A model generated the notes under the pieces. The model saw only the letters and a program-made list of their open reading frames with translations. It searched no databases and was not told the origin of the DNA. This document shows, one piece after another, positions 1 through 8,657 of a stretch of DNA of 64,000 nucleotides (positions are counted from its first letter, which is position 1; every line of letters starts with the position of its first letter). The stretch covers positions 6,572,001 through 6,636,000 of the forward strand of contig NZ_CP109181.1 in NCBI RefSeq assembly GCF_036248275.1, given 5' to 3'. The position numbers and the translations under genes were made by a program. This stretch comes from Streptomyces sp. NBC_01716. Lineage in GTDB: Bacteria; Actinomycetota; Actinomycetes; Streptomycetales; Streptomycetaceae.

Positions 1-633
1 TTCCTGGTCACCTTCGCCTTCGGCGGTCTGACGGGCGTCATCCTGGCCTCGCCGCCGATGGACTTCCATGTCTCCGACTCGTACTTCGTCGTCGCGCACT
101 TCCATTACGTCGTCTTCGGCACGGTGGTCTTCGCGATGTTCGCCGGCTTCCATTTCTGGTGGCCGAAGATGACGGGCAAGATGCTCGACGAACGGCTCGG
201 GAAGATCACCTTCTGGACGCTGTTCATCGGTTTCCACGGCACGTTCCTGGTGCAGCACTGGCTGGGCGCGGAAGGTATGCCACGGCGGTACGCGGACTAC
301 CTCGCCGCCGACGGCTTCACCGCCCTGAACACCATTTCCACGATCAGCTCCTTCCTCCTGGGCATGTCGGTCCTGCCGTTCTTCTACAACGTCTGGAAGA
401 CCGCCAAGTACGGGAAGAAGGTCGAGGTGGACGACCCGTGGGGCTACGGCCGCTCACTCGAATGGGCGACTTCCTGCCCGCCGCCGCGGCACAACTTCCT
501 CACGCTGCCGCGGATCCGCTCCGAATCCCCGGCGTTCGACCTGCACCACCCGGAGATCGCGGCGCTCGAACACCTTGAGAACGACGGGCAGAAGGACGCC
601 GCCCTTGTCGGTGGCAAGGAGGTCGGCAAGTGA
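1..633 (+). CDS. ctaD: Cytochrome c oxidase subunit I, C-terminal part
   Basis: This is the last 210 residues of the catalytic heme-copper subunit of the aa3 oxidase; the gene enters from the left edge in the same frame. The motif VAHFHYVVF near residue 30 carries the two histidines that bind heme a3 and heme a in this family. The rest holds the final transmembrane helices and a hydrophilic C-terminal tail ending at a TGA that overlaps the next start. It acts in the cell membrane, reducing oxygen with electrons from the cytochrome bcc complex encoded downstream. It is cut by the window, not truncated biologically. The assignment is secure because of the motif and the adjoining ctaF. Confidence 0.97.
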   Translation, partial: FLVTFAFGGLTGVILASPPMDFHVSDSYFVVAHFHYVVFGTVVFAMFAGFHFWWPKMTGKMLDERLGKITFWTLFIGFHGTFLVQHWLGAEGMPRRYADYLAADGFTALNTISTISSFLLGMSVLPFFYNVWKTAKYGKKVEVDDPWGYGRSLEWATSCPPPRHNFLTLPRIRSESPAFDLHHPEIAALEHLENDGQKDAALVGGKEVGK

Positions 634-1028
634 AGGTCCAAGGCTGGATGTTCCTCTGGCTGAGCCTCTTCATCCTCGTCGTCGCCGCCGTCTACGGCGT
701 GTGGTCGAAGGAGCCCGTCGGCACCACCGCGCTCTTCCTGGCCTTCGGCCTGAGCCTCATGATCGGCTTCTACCTGGCCTTCACGGCCCGGCGGGTCGAC
801 GCGATGGCGCAGGACAACAAGCAGGCCGACGTCGCGGACGAGGCCGGCGAGGTGGGGTTCTTCTCCCCGCACAGCTGGCAGCCGCTCTCCCTGGCCGTCG
901 GCGGGGCGCTCGCGTTCCTCTCCATCGCCATCGGCTGGTGGCTGCTGTTCTTCTCCTTCCCGGTACTCCTGATCGGCCTGTGGGGCTGGGTCTTCGAGTA
1001 CTACAGCGGTGAGAACCAGAACCAGTAG
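630..1028 (+). CDS. ctaF: Cytochrome c oxidase subunit IV, actinobacterial type
   Basis: This 132-residue membrane protein starts with GTG inside the ctaD stop (GTGA overlap), so the two are translationally coupled. It has four hydrophobic stretches in two pairs: residues about 5-22 and 32-52, then about 85-105 and 108-125, separated by a charged loop. This is the layout of the actinobacterial subunit IV (CtaF) found only with this oxidase type. An AAGGAGG-like site lies just upstream, within the ctaD end. A strong terminator follows 30 nt after the stop, so this is the last gene of the ctaCDF-type operon. Confidence 0.95.
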   Translation: MKVQGWMFLWLSLFILVVAAVYGVWSKEPVGTTALFLAFGLSLMIGFYLAFTARRVDAMAQDNKQADVADEAGEVGFFSPHSWQPLSLAVGGALAFLSIAIGWWLLFFSFPVLLIGLWGWVFEYYSGENQNQ

Positions 1029-1058
1029 GCACCGCGGCGGACAGCCGTAATTGGCACA

Positions 1059-1102
1059 AGGGGCCCGGATCCTCCTCACCCCTGAGGAGGATCCGGGCCC
1101 CT
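1059..1102 (+). terminator. Intrinsic terminator after ctaF
   Basis: There is a perfect 20-bp inverted repeat (1059-1078 with 1083-1102) with a CCCC loop, followed by a short T run (CGTTT). It closes the ctaD-ctaF transcript. Confidence 0.93.
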
Positions 1103-1143
1103 CGTTTGCAGTCACACAGCGCGCCGTAACCGAACATTCTTCA

Positions 1144-1149
1144 TAACGT
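1144..1149 (+). promoter_or_regulatory. -10 element TAACGT, leaderless start of L,D-transpeptidase
   Basis: TAACGT ends 6 nt before ATG 1156. With the usual distance from -10 to the start of transcription, the mRNA would begin at or next to that ATG. No Shine-Dalgarno sequence is present. Confidence 0.5.
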
Positions 1150-1155
1150 GTGCAT

Positions 1156-2415
1156 ATGAACCACAAGCCGCGCTTTCGCACCGTTCTCGGCTGCACTGTG
1201 CTGGTCCTGTCCTTCGGGGCGGCAGCGACCGGCTGTGGCGGCCCGGACGGCCACCCGCTGTCCGGCAAGCCCTACGACGCAGCCGACCAGGTCTCCCTCA
1301 ACGCACCCAAGGGTGACGCCAAGGCGAACCCTGACAAGCCACTGGAAATCGTCGCCAAGGGCGGTGACGCACGTATCACCGACGTGACCGTCACGGACGG
1401 CTCCGGCCACCACCTGGCGGGCGAGCTGGCCGCGGACGGGGCCCGCTGGCACTCCACGGCGCCACTGGCCGCCGGTGCCCGCTACACCGTGAAGGTCTCC
1501 ACGGAGGACGACGACGGTGCCCCTGGCAGCCGTACGCTCGACTTCGAGACGTCCCGGGTGAAGCAGCGGAACCTGGCCGTGAAGTTCGGCCCCAAGGCCG
1601 GCAAGTACGGCGTCGGCCAGCCCATCACCGCCGAGCTCGGCACGCCGGTCAAGGACAAGGAGGCCAGGGCCGTCGTCGAGCGGGGCCTCAAGGTCCGCTC
1701 CAGCCCCGCCGTGGAGGGCGCCTGGCACTGGGTCGACGACAAGACCCTGCACTTCCGGCCCAGGGAGTACTGGCCCGCCAACGCGTCCGTCAACGTCAGC
1801 AGCACCCTCGACGGCATCAAGGTCGGCGACAAGCTGTACGGCGGACCGGTCAAGCCCCTCAAGATCAGCACCGGCGACCGGCTCGAAGCCATCGCCGACG
1901 CCGGTACGCACCACATGACGGTGATGCGCAACGGCGAGGAGATCAAGACCGTCCCCGTGACCACCGGCAAGCCCGGCTTCTCGACCCGTAACGGCATCAA
2001 GGTGGTGCTGGAGAAGCAGTCGTTCGTCCGCATGCGCGGCACCAGCGTCGGCATCGCGGCGGGCAGCAGCGAGTCGTACGACCTGCCGGTCCACTACGCG
2101 ACCCGGGTCACCTGGAGCGGTGAGTACGTCCACGCCGCCCCGTGGTCCGTCGGCTCACAGGGGTCGGCGAACGTCAGCCACGGCTGTGTCGGTATGTCCA
2201 CCGACAACGCCCAATGGTTCTTCGACACCGTCCGCGAGGGCGACATCGTCAGAGTCGTCAACAGCGAGGGCGAGGACATGGACCCGTTCGGCAACGGCTT
2301 CGGCGACTGGAACCTGGACTGGAACGAGTGGCGCCAGGGCAGCGCGCTGCTGGGCGGCGGGACCAAGGACGGCTCCGGCCCGGTGGAAGCCGCCCGGCTG
2401 CGTCCGCAGGTCTGA
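1156..2415 (+). CDS. L,D-transpeptidase lipoprotein
   Basis: This 419-residue protein has an N-terminal lipoprotein signal: basic start, hydrophobic core, and lipobox ending AATGC at about residue 29. Two Ig-like domains, typical of actinobacterial Ldt enzymes, occupy roughly residues 60-260. The C-terminal YkuD catalytic domain carries the signature SHGCVGMS, whose His and Cys form the active site. Members make 3-3 cross-links between diaminopimelate residues of peptidoglycan stem peptides outside the membrane. I chose ATG 1156 because a -10 box sits 6 nt upstream; GTG 1150 is the alternative. It lies between the two halves of the oxidase gene set. It is a single gene flanked by terminators on both sides. 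Confidence 0.92.
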   Translation: MNHKPRFRTVLGCTVLVLSFGAAATGCGGPDGHPLSGKPYDAADQVSLNAPKGDAKANPDKPLEIVAKGGDARITDVTVTDGSGHHLAGELAADGARWHSTAPLAAGARYTVKVSTEDDDGAPGSRTLDFETSRVKQRNLAVKFGPKAGKYGVGQPITAELGTPVKDKEARAVVERGLKVRSSPAVEGAWHWVDDKTLHFRPREYWPANASVNVSSTLDGIKVGDKLYGGPVKPLKISTGDRLEAIADAGTHHMTVMRNGEEIKTVPVTTGKPGFSTRNGIKVVLEKQSFVRMRGTSVGIAAGSSESYDLPVHYATRVTWSGEYVHAAPWSVGSQGSANVSHGCVGMSTDNAQWFFDTVREGDIVRVVNSEGEDMDPFGNGFGDWNLDWNEWRQGSALLGGGTKDGSGPVEAARLRPQV

Positions 2416-2418
2416 CGC

Positions 2419-2437
2419 GGGCCGGGTGAACCGGCCC
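2419..2437. terminator. Small hairpin between convergent genes
   Basis: A 7-bp stem GGGCCGG/CCGGCCC with a 5-nt loop lies in the short gap between the convergent L,D-transpeptidase and the receiver-like gene. It could serve both strands. There is no T tract, so it is a weak candidate. Confidence 0.5.
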
Positions 2438-2448
2438 CGGTGGAGCCG

Positions 2449-2850
2449 TCAGGCTTCCACGGCGAGCCTGGTGCGCAGCAGCGCGGCCAGTGCCTCCGGG
2501 AAGCCGACCGGCTCCACCGGCAGCGTCACAGCGGCCTCCGCACGGCTCCAGGTGGCCAGCCATGCGTCCTGCGGGCGGCCCATCAGCAGCAGTACCGGCG
2601 GGGAGTTGAAGATCTCGTCCTTGATCTGCCGGCACAGGCCCATGCCGCCGATGGGCGTGGCCTCACCGTCGAAGACGCAGGCGTCGACGCCGCCCTTGTC
2701 GAGCACCTTGAGCACGGCGTGCATTGTCGCGCACTCCACGTACTCGACCGGCGGCAGATCGGCGGCCGGCCGGCGTCCCGCGGCCGTCCGCACCTGCTCG
2801 CGGGTGTTCGCGTTGTCGCTGTAGACCAGGACCGTGGCGGTCGGCTCCAT
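2449..2850 (-). CDS. Stand-alone receiver-like (pseudo-receiver) protein
   Basis: This 133-residue protein has the alternating beta/alpha pattern of a response-regulator receiver and no output domain. Strand 1 reads TVLVYSDN and keeps only one acidic residue of the usual pair. A central Asp is present in ACVFDGEA, at the phosphorylation position. The conserved Ser/Thr after strand 4 (LLLMGRP) and the Lys before Pro in strand 5 (LPVEP) are replaced. It is therefore probably a receiver fold that signals without normal phosphorylation. The start ATG has a GGAGG site 5 nt upstream. It is transcribed divergently from ctaE, sharing about 170 nt of promoter region. The function is unknown. Confidence 0.75.
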   Translation of the reverse strand: MEPTATVLVYSDNANTREQVRTAAGRRPAADLPPVEYVECATMHAVLKVLDKGGVDACVFDGEATPIGGMGLCRQIKDEIFNSPPVLLLMGRPQDAWLATWSRAEAAVTLPVEPVGFPEALAALLRTRLAVEA

Positions 2851-3023
2851 TGTTCCTCCGTGACATCCGTCGTGACGTCGGATGCTACTCCGTCGGCCAC
2901 CAAGTCACACGGGTCCCGCCCCTCCCGCAAAGGGCCGTTCGATCCCGGCCCTGATCGCCTCCGGAGCCGCTGACACTCCGAAGGGCACCCCCGGGAGTGA
3001 GGGCGGGATAAGCGACCGACATA

Positions 3024-3644
3024 ATGTCGGTCGTGGCGACAGCAACGACAGTAGAAACCGGGCACGCGCACCCGACGGTCAATCGGCCGAACCTCACCAG
3101 TGTCGGAACCATCATCTGGTTGAGCTCCGAGCTGATGTTCTTCGCGGCCCTCTTCGCGATGTACTTCACCCTGCGGTCGGTGACAGGGGAAGCGTTCTGG
3201 TCGGAGAAGGCCGACTCGCTGAACATCCCGTTCTCCGCGGTCAACACCACGATCCTGGTGCTCTCTTCCCTCACCTGCCAGCTCGGCGTCTTCGCCGCCG
3301 AGCGCGGCGACGTGAAGAAGCTCCGCTCGTGGTTCGTGATCACGTTCGTGATGGGTGCGGTCTTCGTCGGCGGTCAGATCTTCGAGTACACGGAACTCGT
3401 CAAGCACGAGGGCCTCTCGCTCTCGTCCGACGCCTACGGCTCCGCGTTCTATCTGACCACCGGCTTCCACGGTCTGCACGTGACGGGCGGTCTCATCGCC
3501 TTCCTGCTGGTTCTCGGCAGAACGTACGCGGCCAAGAGGTTCACCCACGAGCAGGCAACCGCCGCCATCGTCGTGTCCTATTACTGGCACTTCGTCGATG
3601 TCGTCTGGATCGGCCTCTTCGCCACGATCTATCTGATCAAGTAG
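3024..3644 (+). CDS. ctaE: Cytochrome c oxidase subunit III
   Basis: This 206-residue, five-helix membrane subunit of the aa3 oxidase is the length typical of bacterial CtaE. Recognisable parts are LTSVGTIIWLSSELMFF near the N-terminus, FHGLHVTGG in the middle and SYYWHFVDVVWIGLF at the C-terminal helix, all diagnostic of subunit III. It heads the ctaE-qcrC-qcrA-qcrB cluster, the standard actinobacterial arrangement. The start is uncertain: ATG 3024 overlaps a possible -10 box TAATGT (3022-3027), and GTG 3033 would be 5 nt behind that box, so a leaderless GTG start is an alternative. There is no clear ribosome binding site. Confidence 0.95.
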   Translation: MSVVATATTVETGHAHPTVNRPNLTSVGTIIWLSSELMFFAALFAMYFTLRSVTGEAFWSEKADSLNIPFSAVNTTILVLSSLTCQLGVFAAERGDVKKLRSWFVITFVMGAVFVGGQIFEYTELVKHEGLSLSSDAYGSAFYLTTGFHGLHVTGGLIAFLLVLGRTYAAKRFTHEQATAAIVVSYYWHFVDVVWIGLFATIYLIK

Positions 3645-3724
3645 CGGGCCACAGCGCCCGAAGCGCTCGCGCACAGTCCAGTCCAGAAGCACCGACGCAG
3701 AAGATCCTGACACCGGGGTAATCC

Positions 3725-4534
3725 GTGAAAAAGCTCTCCGCACGACGACGCCATCCGATGGCGGCGGTCGTCGTCCTACTCCTCGCGCTGGCGGCCACCG
3801 GGGGGCTGTACGCCGCGTTCGCGCCCGCGGGCAAGGCACAGGCAGACGACACCGCCCAGTCCCTCGCCATCGACGAGGGCAAGAAGCTGTACGCCGTTGG
3901 CTGCGCGAGCTGCCACGGTGTCGGCGGTCAGGGCACGTCCGACGGTCCATCGCTGACCGGCGTCGGTGCCGCGGCCGTGGACTTCCAGGTCGGCACCGGC
4001 CGGATGCCGGCGCAGCAGCCCGGTCCGCAGGTTCCCAAGAAGAAGGTCATCTACGACCAGAAGGAGATCGACCAACTCGCGGCGTACGTCGCCTCGCTCG
4101 GCCCCGGTCCCTCGATCCCGTCCACCGAGCAGTCCAACCCGGAAGGGGCGGACGCGGCCAAGGGCGGCGAACTGTTCCGCTCCAACTGCGCGCAGTGCCA
4201 CAACTTCGGCGGTGAGGGCGGCGCGCTGACGAACGGCAAGTACGCCCCCGGGCTCAAGGGTGTGACCCCCAAGCACCTGTACGAGGCCATGCTCACCGGT
4301 CCGCAGAACATGCCCTCGTTCCCCGACTCGACGATGCCCGAGCAGCAGAAGCAGGACATCATCAAGTACATCGAGTCCGTGAACAGCGGCGATTCCGCGA
4401 GCCCCGGCGGCTTCAAGCTCGGTGGCATCGGGCCCGTCAGCGAGGGGCTGTTCTCCTGGGCCATCGGTCTGGGCGCACTGATCGCAGTTGCCGTCTGGGT
4501 CGCGGCGCACACCGCTAAGGCCAGGAAGTCATGA
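3725..4534 (+). CDS. qcrC: Cytochrome bcc complex diheme cytochrome c subunit
   Basis: This 269-residue membrane-anchored cytochrome has a signal-like hydrophobic helix at residues 12-34. Two class I cytochrome c domains carry heme attachment motifs CASCH (60-64) and CAQCH (155-159), and a C-terminal anchor helix lies at about 243-261. In actinobacteria this subunit replaces soluble cytochrome c and passes electrons directly from the bc complex to the CuA centre of the aa3 oxidase in a supercomplex. It starts at GTG 3725, 80 nt after ctaE, and its stop overlaps the qcrA start by ATGA. Confidence 0.97.
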   Translation: MKKLSARRRHPMAAVVVLLLALAATGGLYAAFAPAGKAQADDTAQSLAIDEGKKLYAVGCASCHGVGGQGTSDGPSLTGVGAAAVDFQVGTGRMPAQQPGPQVPKKKVIYDQKEIDQLAAYVASLGPGPSIPSTEQSNPEGADAAKGGELFRSNCAQCHNFGGEGGALTNGKYAPGLKGVTPKHLYEAMLTGPQNMPSFPDSTMPEQQKQDIIKYIESVNSGDSASPGGFKLGGIGPVSEGLFSWAIGLGALIAVAVWVAAHTAKARKS

Positions 4535-5586
4535 GTGACAACCGGATTTCAGACGAGAACCTGCCGACCAGCGAGCAGGAAACCGCGCACGGTGAGGTGG
4601 AGCGGGCCGACGACCCGTTCGTCGACCCCGGGATGCCGGCCCACCGGCCGCGTATCCAGGACATCGACGAGCGGGCGGCCAAGCGCTCCGAGCGCGCGGT
4701 TGCGGGACTTTTCACGCTGTCGATGCTGGCCACGGCCGGATTCATCGCCTCGTTCGTCATCTTCCCCGTCGACAAGATCGTGTACATCTGGCCCTTCGGC
4801 CATGTGAGCGCGCTCAACTTCTCGCTGGGACTGACGCTCGGGGTCGCCCTGTTCGCCGTCGGCGCGGGCGCGGTCCACTGGGCCCGCACGCTGATGAGCG
4901 ACGTGGAGATCATCCAGGAGCGGCACCCGATCGAGGCGACCCCCGAGGTCGCCGCGCAGGCGAAGCGGGACTTCCTGCAGGGCTCGGCGGAGTCCGGCTT
5001 CGGACGCCGCAAGCTGATCCGCAACACGATGTTCGGCGCGCTGGCCATGGTGCCGCTCTCCGGCGTCGTACTGCTGCGTGACCTCGGCCCGCTGCCCGAG
5101 GACAAGCTCCGCACGACGTTCTGGAAGAAGGGCTTGATGCTCATCAACCAGAACACCAACGAGCCGCTGCGTCCCGAGGACGTCACGGTGGGGTCGCTGA
5201 CGTTCGCCCAGCCCGAGGGGCTGGACGAGCACAATGAGAACTTCAACAATGAGATCGCCAAGGCGGCTCTCATGATCGTTCGCATTCAGCCGGCCGACAT
5301 CAAGGACAAGCGGGAACTTGAGTGGTCCCACGAGGGCATCGTGGCCTACTCGAAGATCTGCACCCATGTCGGCTGCCCCATCAGCCTGTACGAGCAGCAG
5401 ACGCATCACGTGCTCTGCCCGTGCCACCAGTCCACCTTCGACCTCTCCGACGGCGCCCGCGTCATCTTCGGCCCGGCCGGCCACGCCCTTCCGCAGCTGC
5501 GGATCGGTGTGAACGGTGAGGGTTATCTCGAAGCGCTCGGCGACTTCGACGAGCCCGTCGGTCCTTCCTTCTGGGAGCGCGGATGA
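4531..5586 (+). CDS. qcrA: Cytochrome bcc complex Rieske iron-sulfur subunit
   Basis: This 351-residue protein has the long actinobacterial form: an acidic N-terminal region, three transmembrane helices (about 60-85, 90-115 and 168-188) and a C-terminal Rieske domain. The [2Fe-2S] ligands are Cys277 and His279 in CTHVGC, and Cys296 and His299 in CPCH. Cys282 and Cys298 supply the stabilising disulfide. It transfers electrons from menaquinol at the Qo site to QcrC. Both ends overlap its neighbours by four bases (ATGA), showing tight coupling with qcrC and qcrB. Confidence 0.97.
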   Translation: MSDNRISDENLPTSEQETAHGEVERADDPFVDPGMPAHRPRIQDIDERAAKRSERAVAGLFTLSMLATAGFIASFVIFPVDKIVYIWPFGHVSALNFSLGLTLGVALFAVGAGAVHWARTLMSDVEIIQERHPIEATPEVAAQAKRDFLQGSAESGFGRRKLIRNTMFGALAMVPLSGVVLLRDLGPLPEDKLRTTFWKKGLMLINQNTNEPLRPEDVTVGSLTFAQPEGLDEHNENFNNEIAKAALMIVRIQPADIKDKRELEWSHEGIVAYSKICTHVGCPISLYEQQTHHVLCPCHQSTFDLSDGARVIFGPAGHALPQLRIGVNGEGYLEALGDFDEPVGPSFWERG

Positions 5587-7211
5587 GTACAGCGTCTGAC
5601 GAAAAGAGCCGCCAGGCTCCCGCGGGGGAGCGGGTCGCCAACTGGGCGGACGGTCGTCTCGGGATCTACGGCGCCGCCAAGGGCATGGTGCGGAAGGTCT
5701 TTCCGGACCACTGGTCCTTCATGCTGGGCGAGATCGCCCTGTGGAGCTTCGTCGTCATCATCCTCACGGGTGTGTATCTGACGCTGTTCTTCCACCCGAG
5801 CATGAACGAGGTTGTGTACGAAGGCAGTTACGTGCCGATGCAGGGTGTCCGGATGACCGAGGCGTACGCCTCGACCCTGGACATCAGCTTCGACGTCCGT
5901 GGTGGCCTGCTGATCCGCCAGATCCACCACTGGGCCGCGCTGATCTTCGTGGCGGCCATGCTGGTGCACATGATGCGCGTCTTCTTCACCGGCGCGTTCC
6001 GCAAGCCGCGCGAGATCAACTGGGTGTTCGGCTTCCTGCTGTTCGTCCTCGCGTTGTTCACCGGACTCACCGGTTACTCGCTGCCGGACGACCTGCTGTC
6101 GGGAACCGGTGTCCGCTTCGCGCAGGGCGCCATCCTGTCCACGCCGATCGTCGGCACGTACATCTCGATGTTCCTGTTCGGCGGGGAGTTCCCCGGCCAC
6201 GACATCGTGGCGCGGTTCTACTCGATCCACATCCTGCTGCTGCCGGGCATCATGCTCGGCCTCGTGGTGGCGCACCTGATCCTGGTCTTCTACCACAAGC
6301 ACACGCAGTTCGCCGGTCCCGGCAAGACCAACAACAACGTCATCGGCGCCCCGTTCATGCCGATCTACATGGCGAAGGCGGGCGGCTTCTTCTTCCTGGT
6401 CTTCGGCGTCATCGCGATCATCTCCGCGATCGCCACGATCAACCCGGTGTGGGCGATCGGCCCCTACCGTCCGGACCAGGTCTCCACCGGAGCCCAGCCG
6501 GACTGGTATCTGGGCTTCTCCGAGGGCCTGATCCGAGTGATGCCGGGCTGGGAGCTGAACGTCTGGGGCCATACGTTCGTCCTGGGCGTCTTCATCCCGC
6601 TGATGATCTTCCCGATGGTCCTCGTGGTCCTCGCGGTCTATCCGTTCATCGAGTCCTGGGTCACCGGGGACAAGCGCGAGCACCACATCCTGGACCGTCC
6701 GCGCAACGCGCCTACCCGCACGGGCGTCGGTGTGGCCTGGCTGACCTGGTACTTCGTCATGCTCATCGGTGGCGGAAACGACATCTGGGCCACCCATTTC
6801 CATCTGTCGATCAACACGATCACCTGGTTCGTCAGGATCGCGTTCTTCGTCGCGCCCGTTGTCGCGTTCGTCGTCACCAAGCGGATCTGTCTGGGACTTC
6901 AGCGCCGCGACGCCGAGAAGGTGCTGCACGGACGCGAGTCCGGCATCATCAAGCGGCTGCCGCACGGTGAGTTCATCGAGGTCCACGAGCCGCTCGACCA
7001 GAGCGCGCTGCACACGCTCACCGCGCACGAGCAGTACAAGCCCGCCGAGATCGGCCCGACGGTCGACGAGAACGGTGTCGTGCGCAAGACGTCTCCGGCG
7101 GAGAAGCTGCGGGTCAAGCTGAGCAAGGGCTACTACGGCGAGGGAAGCCAGATCCCCAAGCCGACGGCCGAGGAGTACAACGAGATCACGAGCGGCCACG
7201 GCCACCACTGA
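5583..7211 (+). CDS. qcrB: Cytochrome bcc complex cytochrome b subunit
   Basis: This 542-residue subunit holds the quinol sites and two b hemes. The heme ligand histidine pairs are visible in helix B (QIHHWAALIF and MLVHMMRVF) and helix D (SIHILLLPG and VVAHLILVF). The Qo-site PEWY-like motif here reads QPDWYLGF, as in other actinobacteria. A hydrophilic C-terminal extension of about 120 residues is typical of this phylum. It is the last gene of the cluster, coupled to qcrA through ATGA and followed by a strong terminator. In mycobacteria this subunit is the target of the drug Q203. Confidence 0.97.
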   Translation: MSTASDEKSRQAPAGERVANWADGRLGIYGAAKGMVRKVFPDHWSFMLGEIALWSFVVIILTGVYLTLFFHPSMNEVVYEGSYVPMQGVRMTEAYASTLDISFDVRGGLLIRQIHHWAALIFVAAMLVHMMRVFFTGAFRKPREINWVFGFLLFVLALFTGLTGYSLPDDLLSGTGVRFAQGAILSTPIVGTYISMFLFGGEFPGHDIVARFYSIHILLLPGIMLGLVVAHLILVFYHKHTQFAGPGKTNNNVIGAPFMPIYMAKAGGFFFLVFGVIAIISAIATINPVWAIGPYRPDQVSTGAQPDWYLGFSEGLIRVMPGWELNVWGHTFVLGVFIPLMIFPMVLVVLAVYPFIESWVTGDKREHHILDRPRNAPTRTGVGVAWLTWYFVMLIGGGNDIWATHFHLSINTITWFVRIAFFVAPVVAFVVTKRICLGLQRRDAEKVLHGRESGIIKRLPHGEFIEVHEPLDQSALHTLTAHEQYKPAEIGPTVDENGVVRKTSPAEKLRVKLSKGYYGEGSQIPKPTAEEYNEITSGHGHH

Positions 7212-7227
7212 TCCTCCGTACGTGTCA

Positions 7228-7267
7228 GGCCCCGGCCCGGTCCCTTCCGAGGGACCGGGCCGGGGCC
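7228..7267 (+). terminator. Intrinsic terminator of the ctaE-qcrCAB cluster
   Basis: A perfect 18-bp GC stem (7228-7245 with 7250-7267) has a TCCG loop and is followed by TTCGT, 16 nt after the qcrB stop. Confidence 0.93.
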
Positions 7268-7427
7268 TTCGTACGCCGCGGGCACGCGCCTTCCGCGTAC
7301 GGCCACGGCAGCGGGTTCGTCCGCCCTTCGGGCGGCGGGTCCTGGATCCGGGCCGACGCCGATAGGCTGACGCCCGGCAGCACGGGCCGCCCGGCCGTGC
7401 ACCCGTCCACAGACCCCAGGAGCGAGC

Positions 7428-8495
7428 ATGAGCAGCGCTGTCACACCGGCCGGAGGCGACACCATGGCGGCGCGTTCCTGGCCGGGTGTACTGAACCCGC
7501 TGCTGCGCGGTGAGGACCTCGACGCCGAGGACACCGCCTGGGCCATGCACCGCATCATGAGCGGCGAGGCCACCGACGCGCAGATCGCGGGCTTCGCGGT
7601 CGCGCTGCGCGCCAAGGGCGAGACCGTCGACGAGGTCACGGCACTCGTGGGCGCCATGTACGAGCACGCCAACACCATCGAGGTCCCCGGCGACACCGTC
7701 GACGTCGTCGGCACCGGAGGTGACCTCGCCAAGACCGTCAACATCTCCACGATGGCGGCCATCGTGGTGGCCGGATCGGGCGGCAAGGTCGTCAAGCACG
7801 GCAGCCGGGCGGCCTCGTCCGCGAGCGGCGCCTCCGACGTGCTGGAGAAGCTCGGCGTCAATCTGGAACTGACGCCGCAGCGGGTCGTCGAGGTCGCCGA
7901 GGAAGCCGGGATCACCTTCTGCTTCGCGGCCAAGTTCCACCCGGCGCTGCGGCACGCGGCCAAGGCCCGCAAGGAACTCGGCGCGCAGACCACGTTCAAC
8001 ATCCTGGGCCCGCTCACCAACCCGGCGCGGGTCCGCTCCCAGGCGGTCGGTGTCGCGGACATCCGGATGGCGCCCATCGTGGCCGGGGTGCTCGCCGCCC
8101 GGGGCAACTCCTCGCTCGTCTTCCGCGGCGACGACGGTCTGGACGAGCTGACCACGACCGCCACCTCACACGTATGGGTGGTTCGGGACGGCCAGGTCAC
8201 CGAGCAGTCCTTCGACCCCAGGGACATCGGTCTGGAGCTGGTCCCGGTCGAGGCCCTGCGCGGTGCGGACGCCTCGTACAACGCGGACGTCGCGCGCCGG
8301 CTGCTGGAGGGCGAGACCGGCCCCGTACGGGACGCGGTCCTGCTGAACGCGGCGGCGGCGCTGGTGGCGCTCGAACCGGCGGACACCCCGCTGAACGACC
8401 AGCTCGCGGAGAAGATGCGGCGGGCGGCACGCGCGGTGGACTCGGGCGCCGCGAAGCAGGCGCTGGACCGCTGGGTGGCCGCGAGCAACGCGTAA
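7428..8495 (+). CDS. trpD: Anthranilate phosphoribosyltransferase
   Basis: This 355-residue enzyme transfers phosphoribose from PRPP to anthranilate in tryptophan synthesis. Family motifs are the PRPP loop GTGGDLAKTVNIST, the KHGSRAASSASG segment and RGDDGLDELT near the C-terminus. The start ATG has AGGAGCG about 6 nt upstream. A -10 like TAGGCT at 7363-7368 would give a leader of about 50 nt. It stands alone, away from the fused anthranilate synthase at 32837, fitting the dispersed trp genes of Streptomyces. I saw no attenuator here. Confidence 0.96.
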   Translation: MSSAVTPAGGDTMAARSWPGVLNPLLRGEDLDAEDTAWAMHRIMSGEATDAQIAGFAVALRAKGETVDEVTALVGAMYEHANTIEVPGDTVDVVGTGGDLAKTVNISTMAAIVVAGSGGKVVKHGSRAASSASGASDVLEKLGVNLELTPQRVVEVAEEAGITFCFAAKFHPALRHAAKARKELGAQTTFNILGPLTNPARVRSQAVGVADIRMAPIVAGVLAARGNSSLVFRGDDGLDELTTTATSHVWVVRDGQVTEQSFDPRDIGLELVPVEALRGADASYNADVARRLLEGETGPVRDAVLLNAAAALVALEPADTPLNDQLAEKMRRAARAVDSGAAKQALDRWVAASNA

Positions 8496-8657
8496 CGGCC
8501 TGCCGCCGGCTCGGATCGGCGGGGTGCTGTGGTCGGGACAGCATCCCGGGCCGTCGGCCTGTGGACCTCGCCTGCCGTCGATCGGACGCGGCACCGGGTG
8601 TCCCGTATGACGGACGCCCTCTGGGCCGTCTCGCGGTGGTGGGGTAATCTCACCGCA
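8496..8657 (+). other. Intergenic region with promoter of the SAM-IV transcript
   Basis: This is the first part of the 500-nt gap between trpD and the aminotransferase. It contains several short GC hairpins after trpD, such as GCTGT-N-ACAGC near 8526, which may end the trpD transcript. At 8645-8650 there is a -10 hexamer TAATCT. Seven nt later the conserved 5' end of the riboswitch begins at 8658, so the RNA probably starts exactly with the aptamer. Confidence 0.55.

Noticed and set aside
5523..7955. 810-codon open frame on the minus strand antisense to qcrB and trpD
   Set aside because: It is a GC-bias shadow: the plus strand carries qcrB and trpD with full family motifs, and the antisense translation is low-complexity with no recognisable domain.
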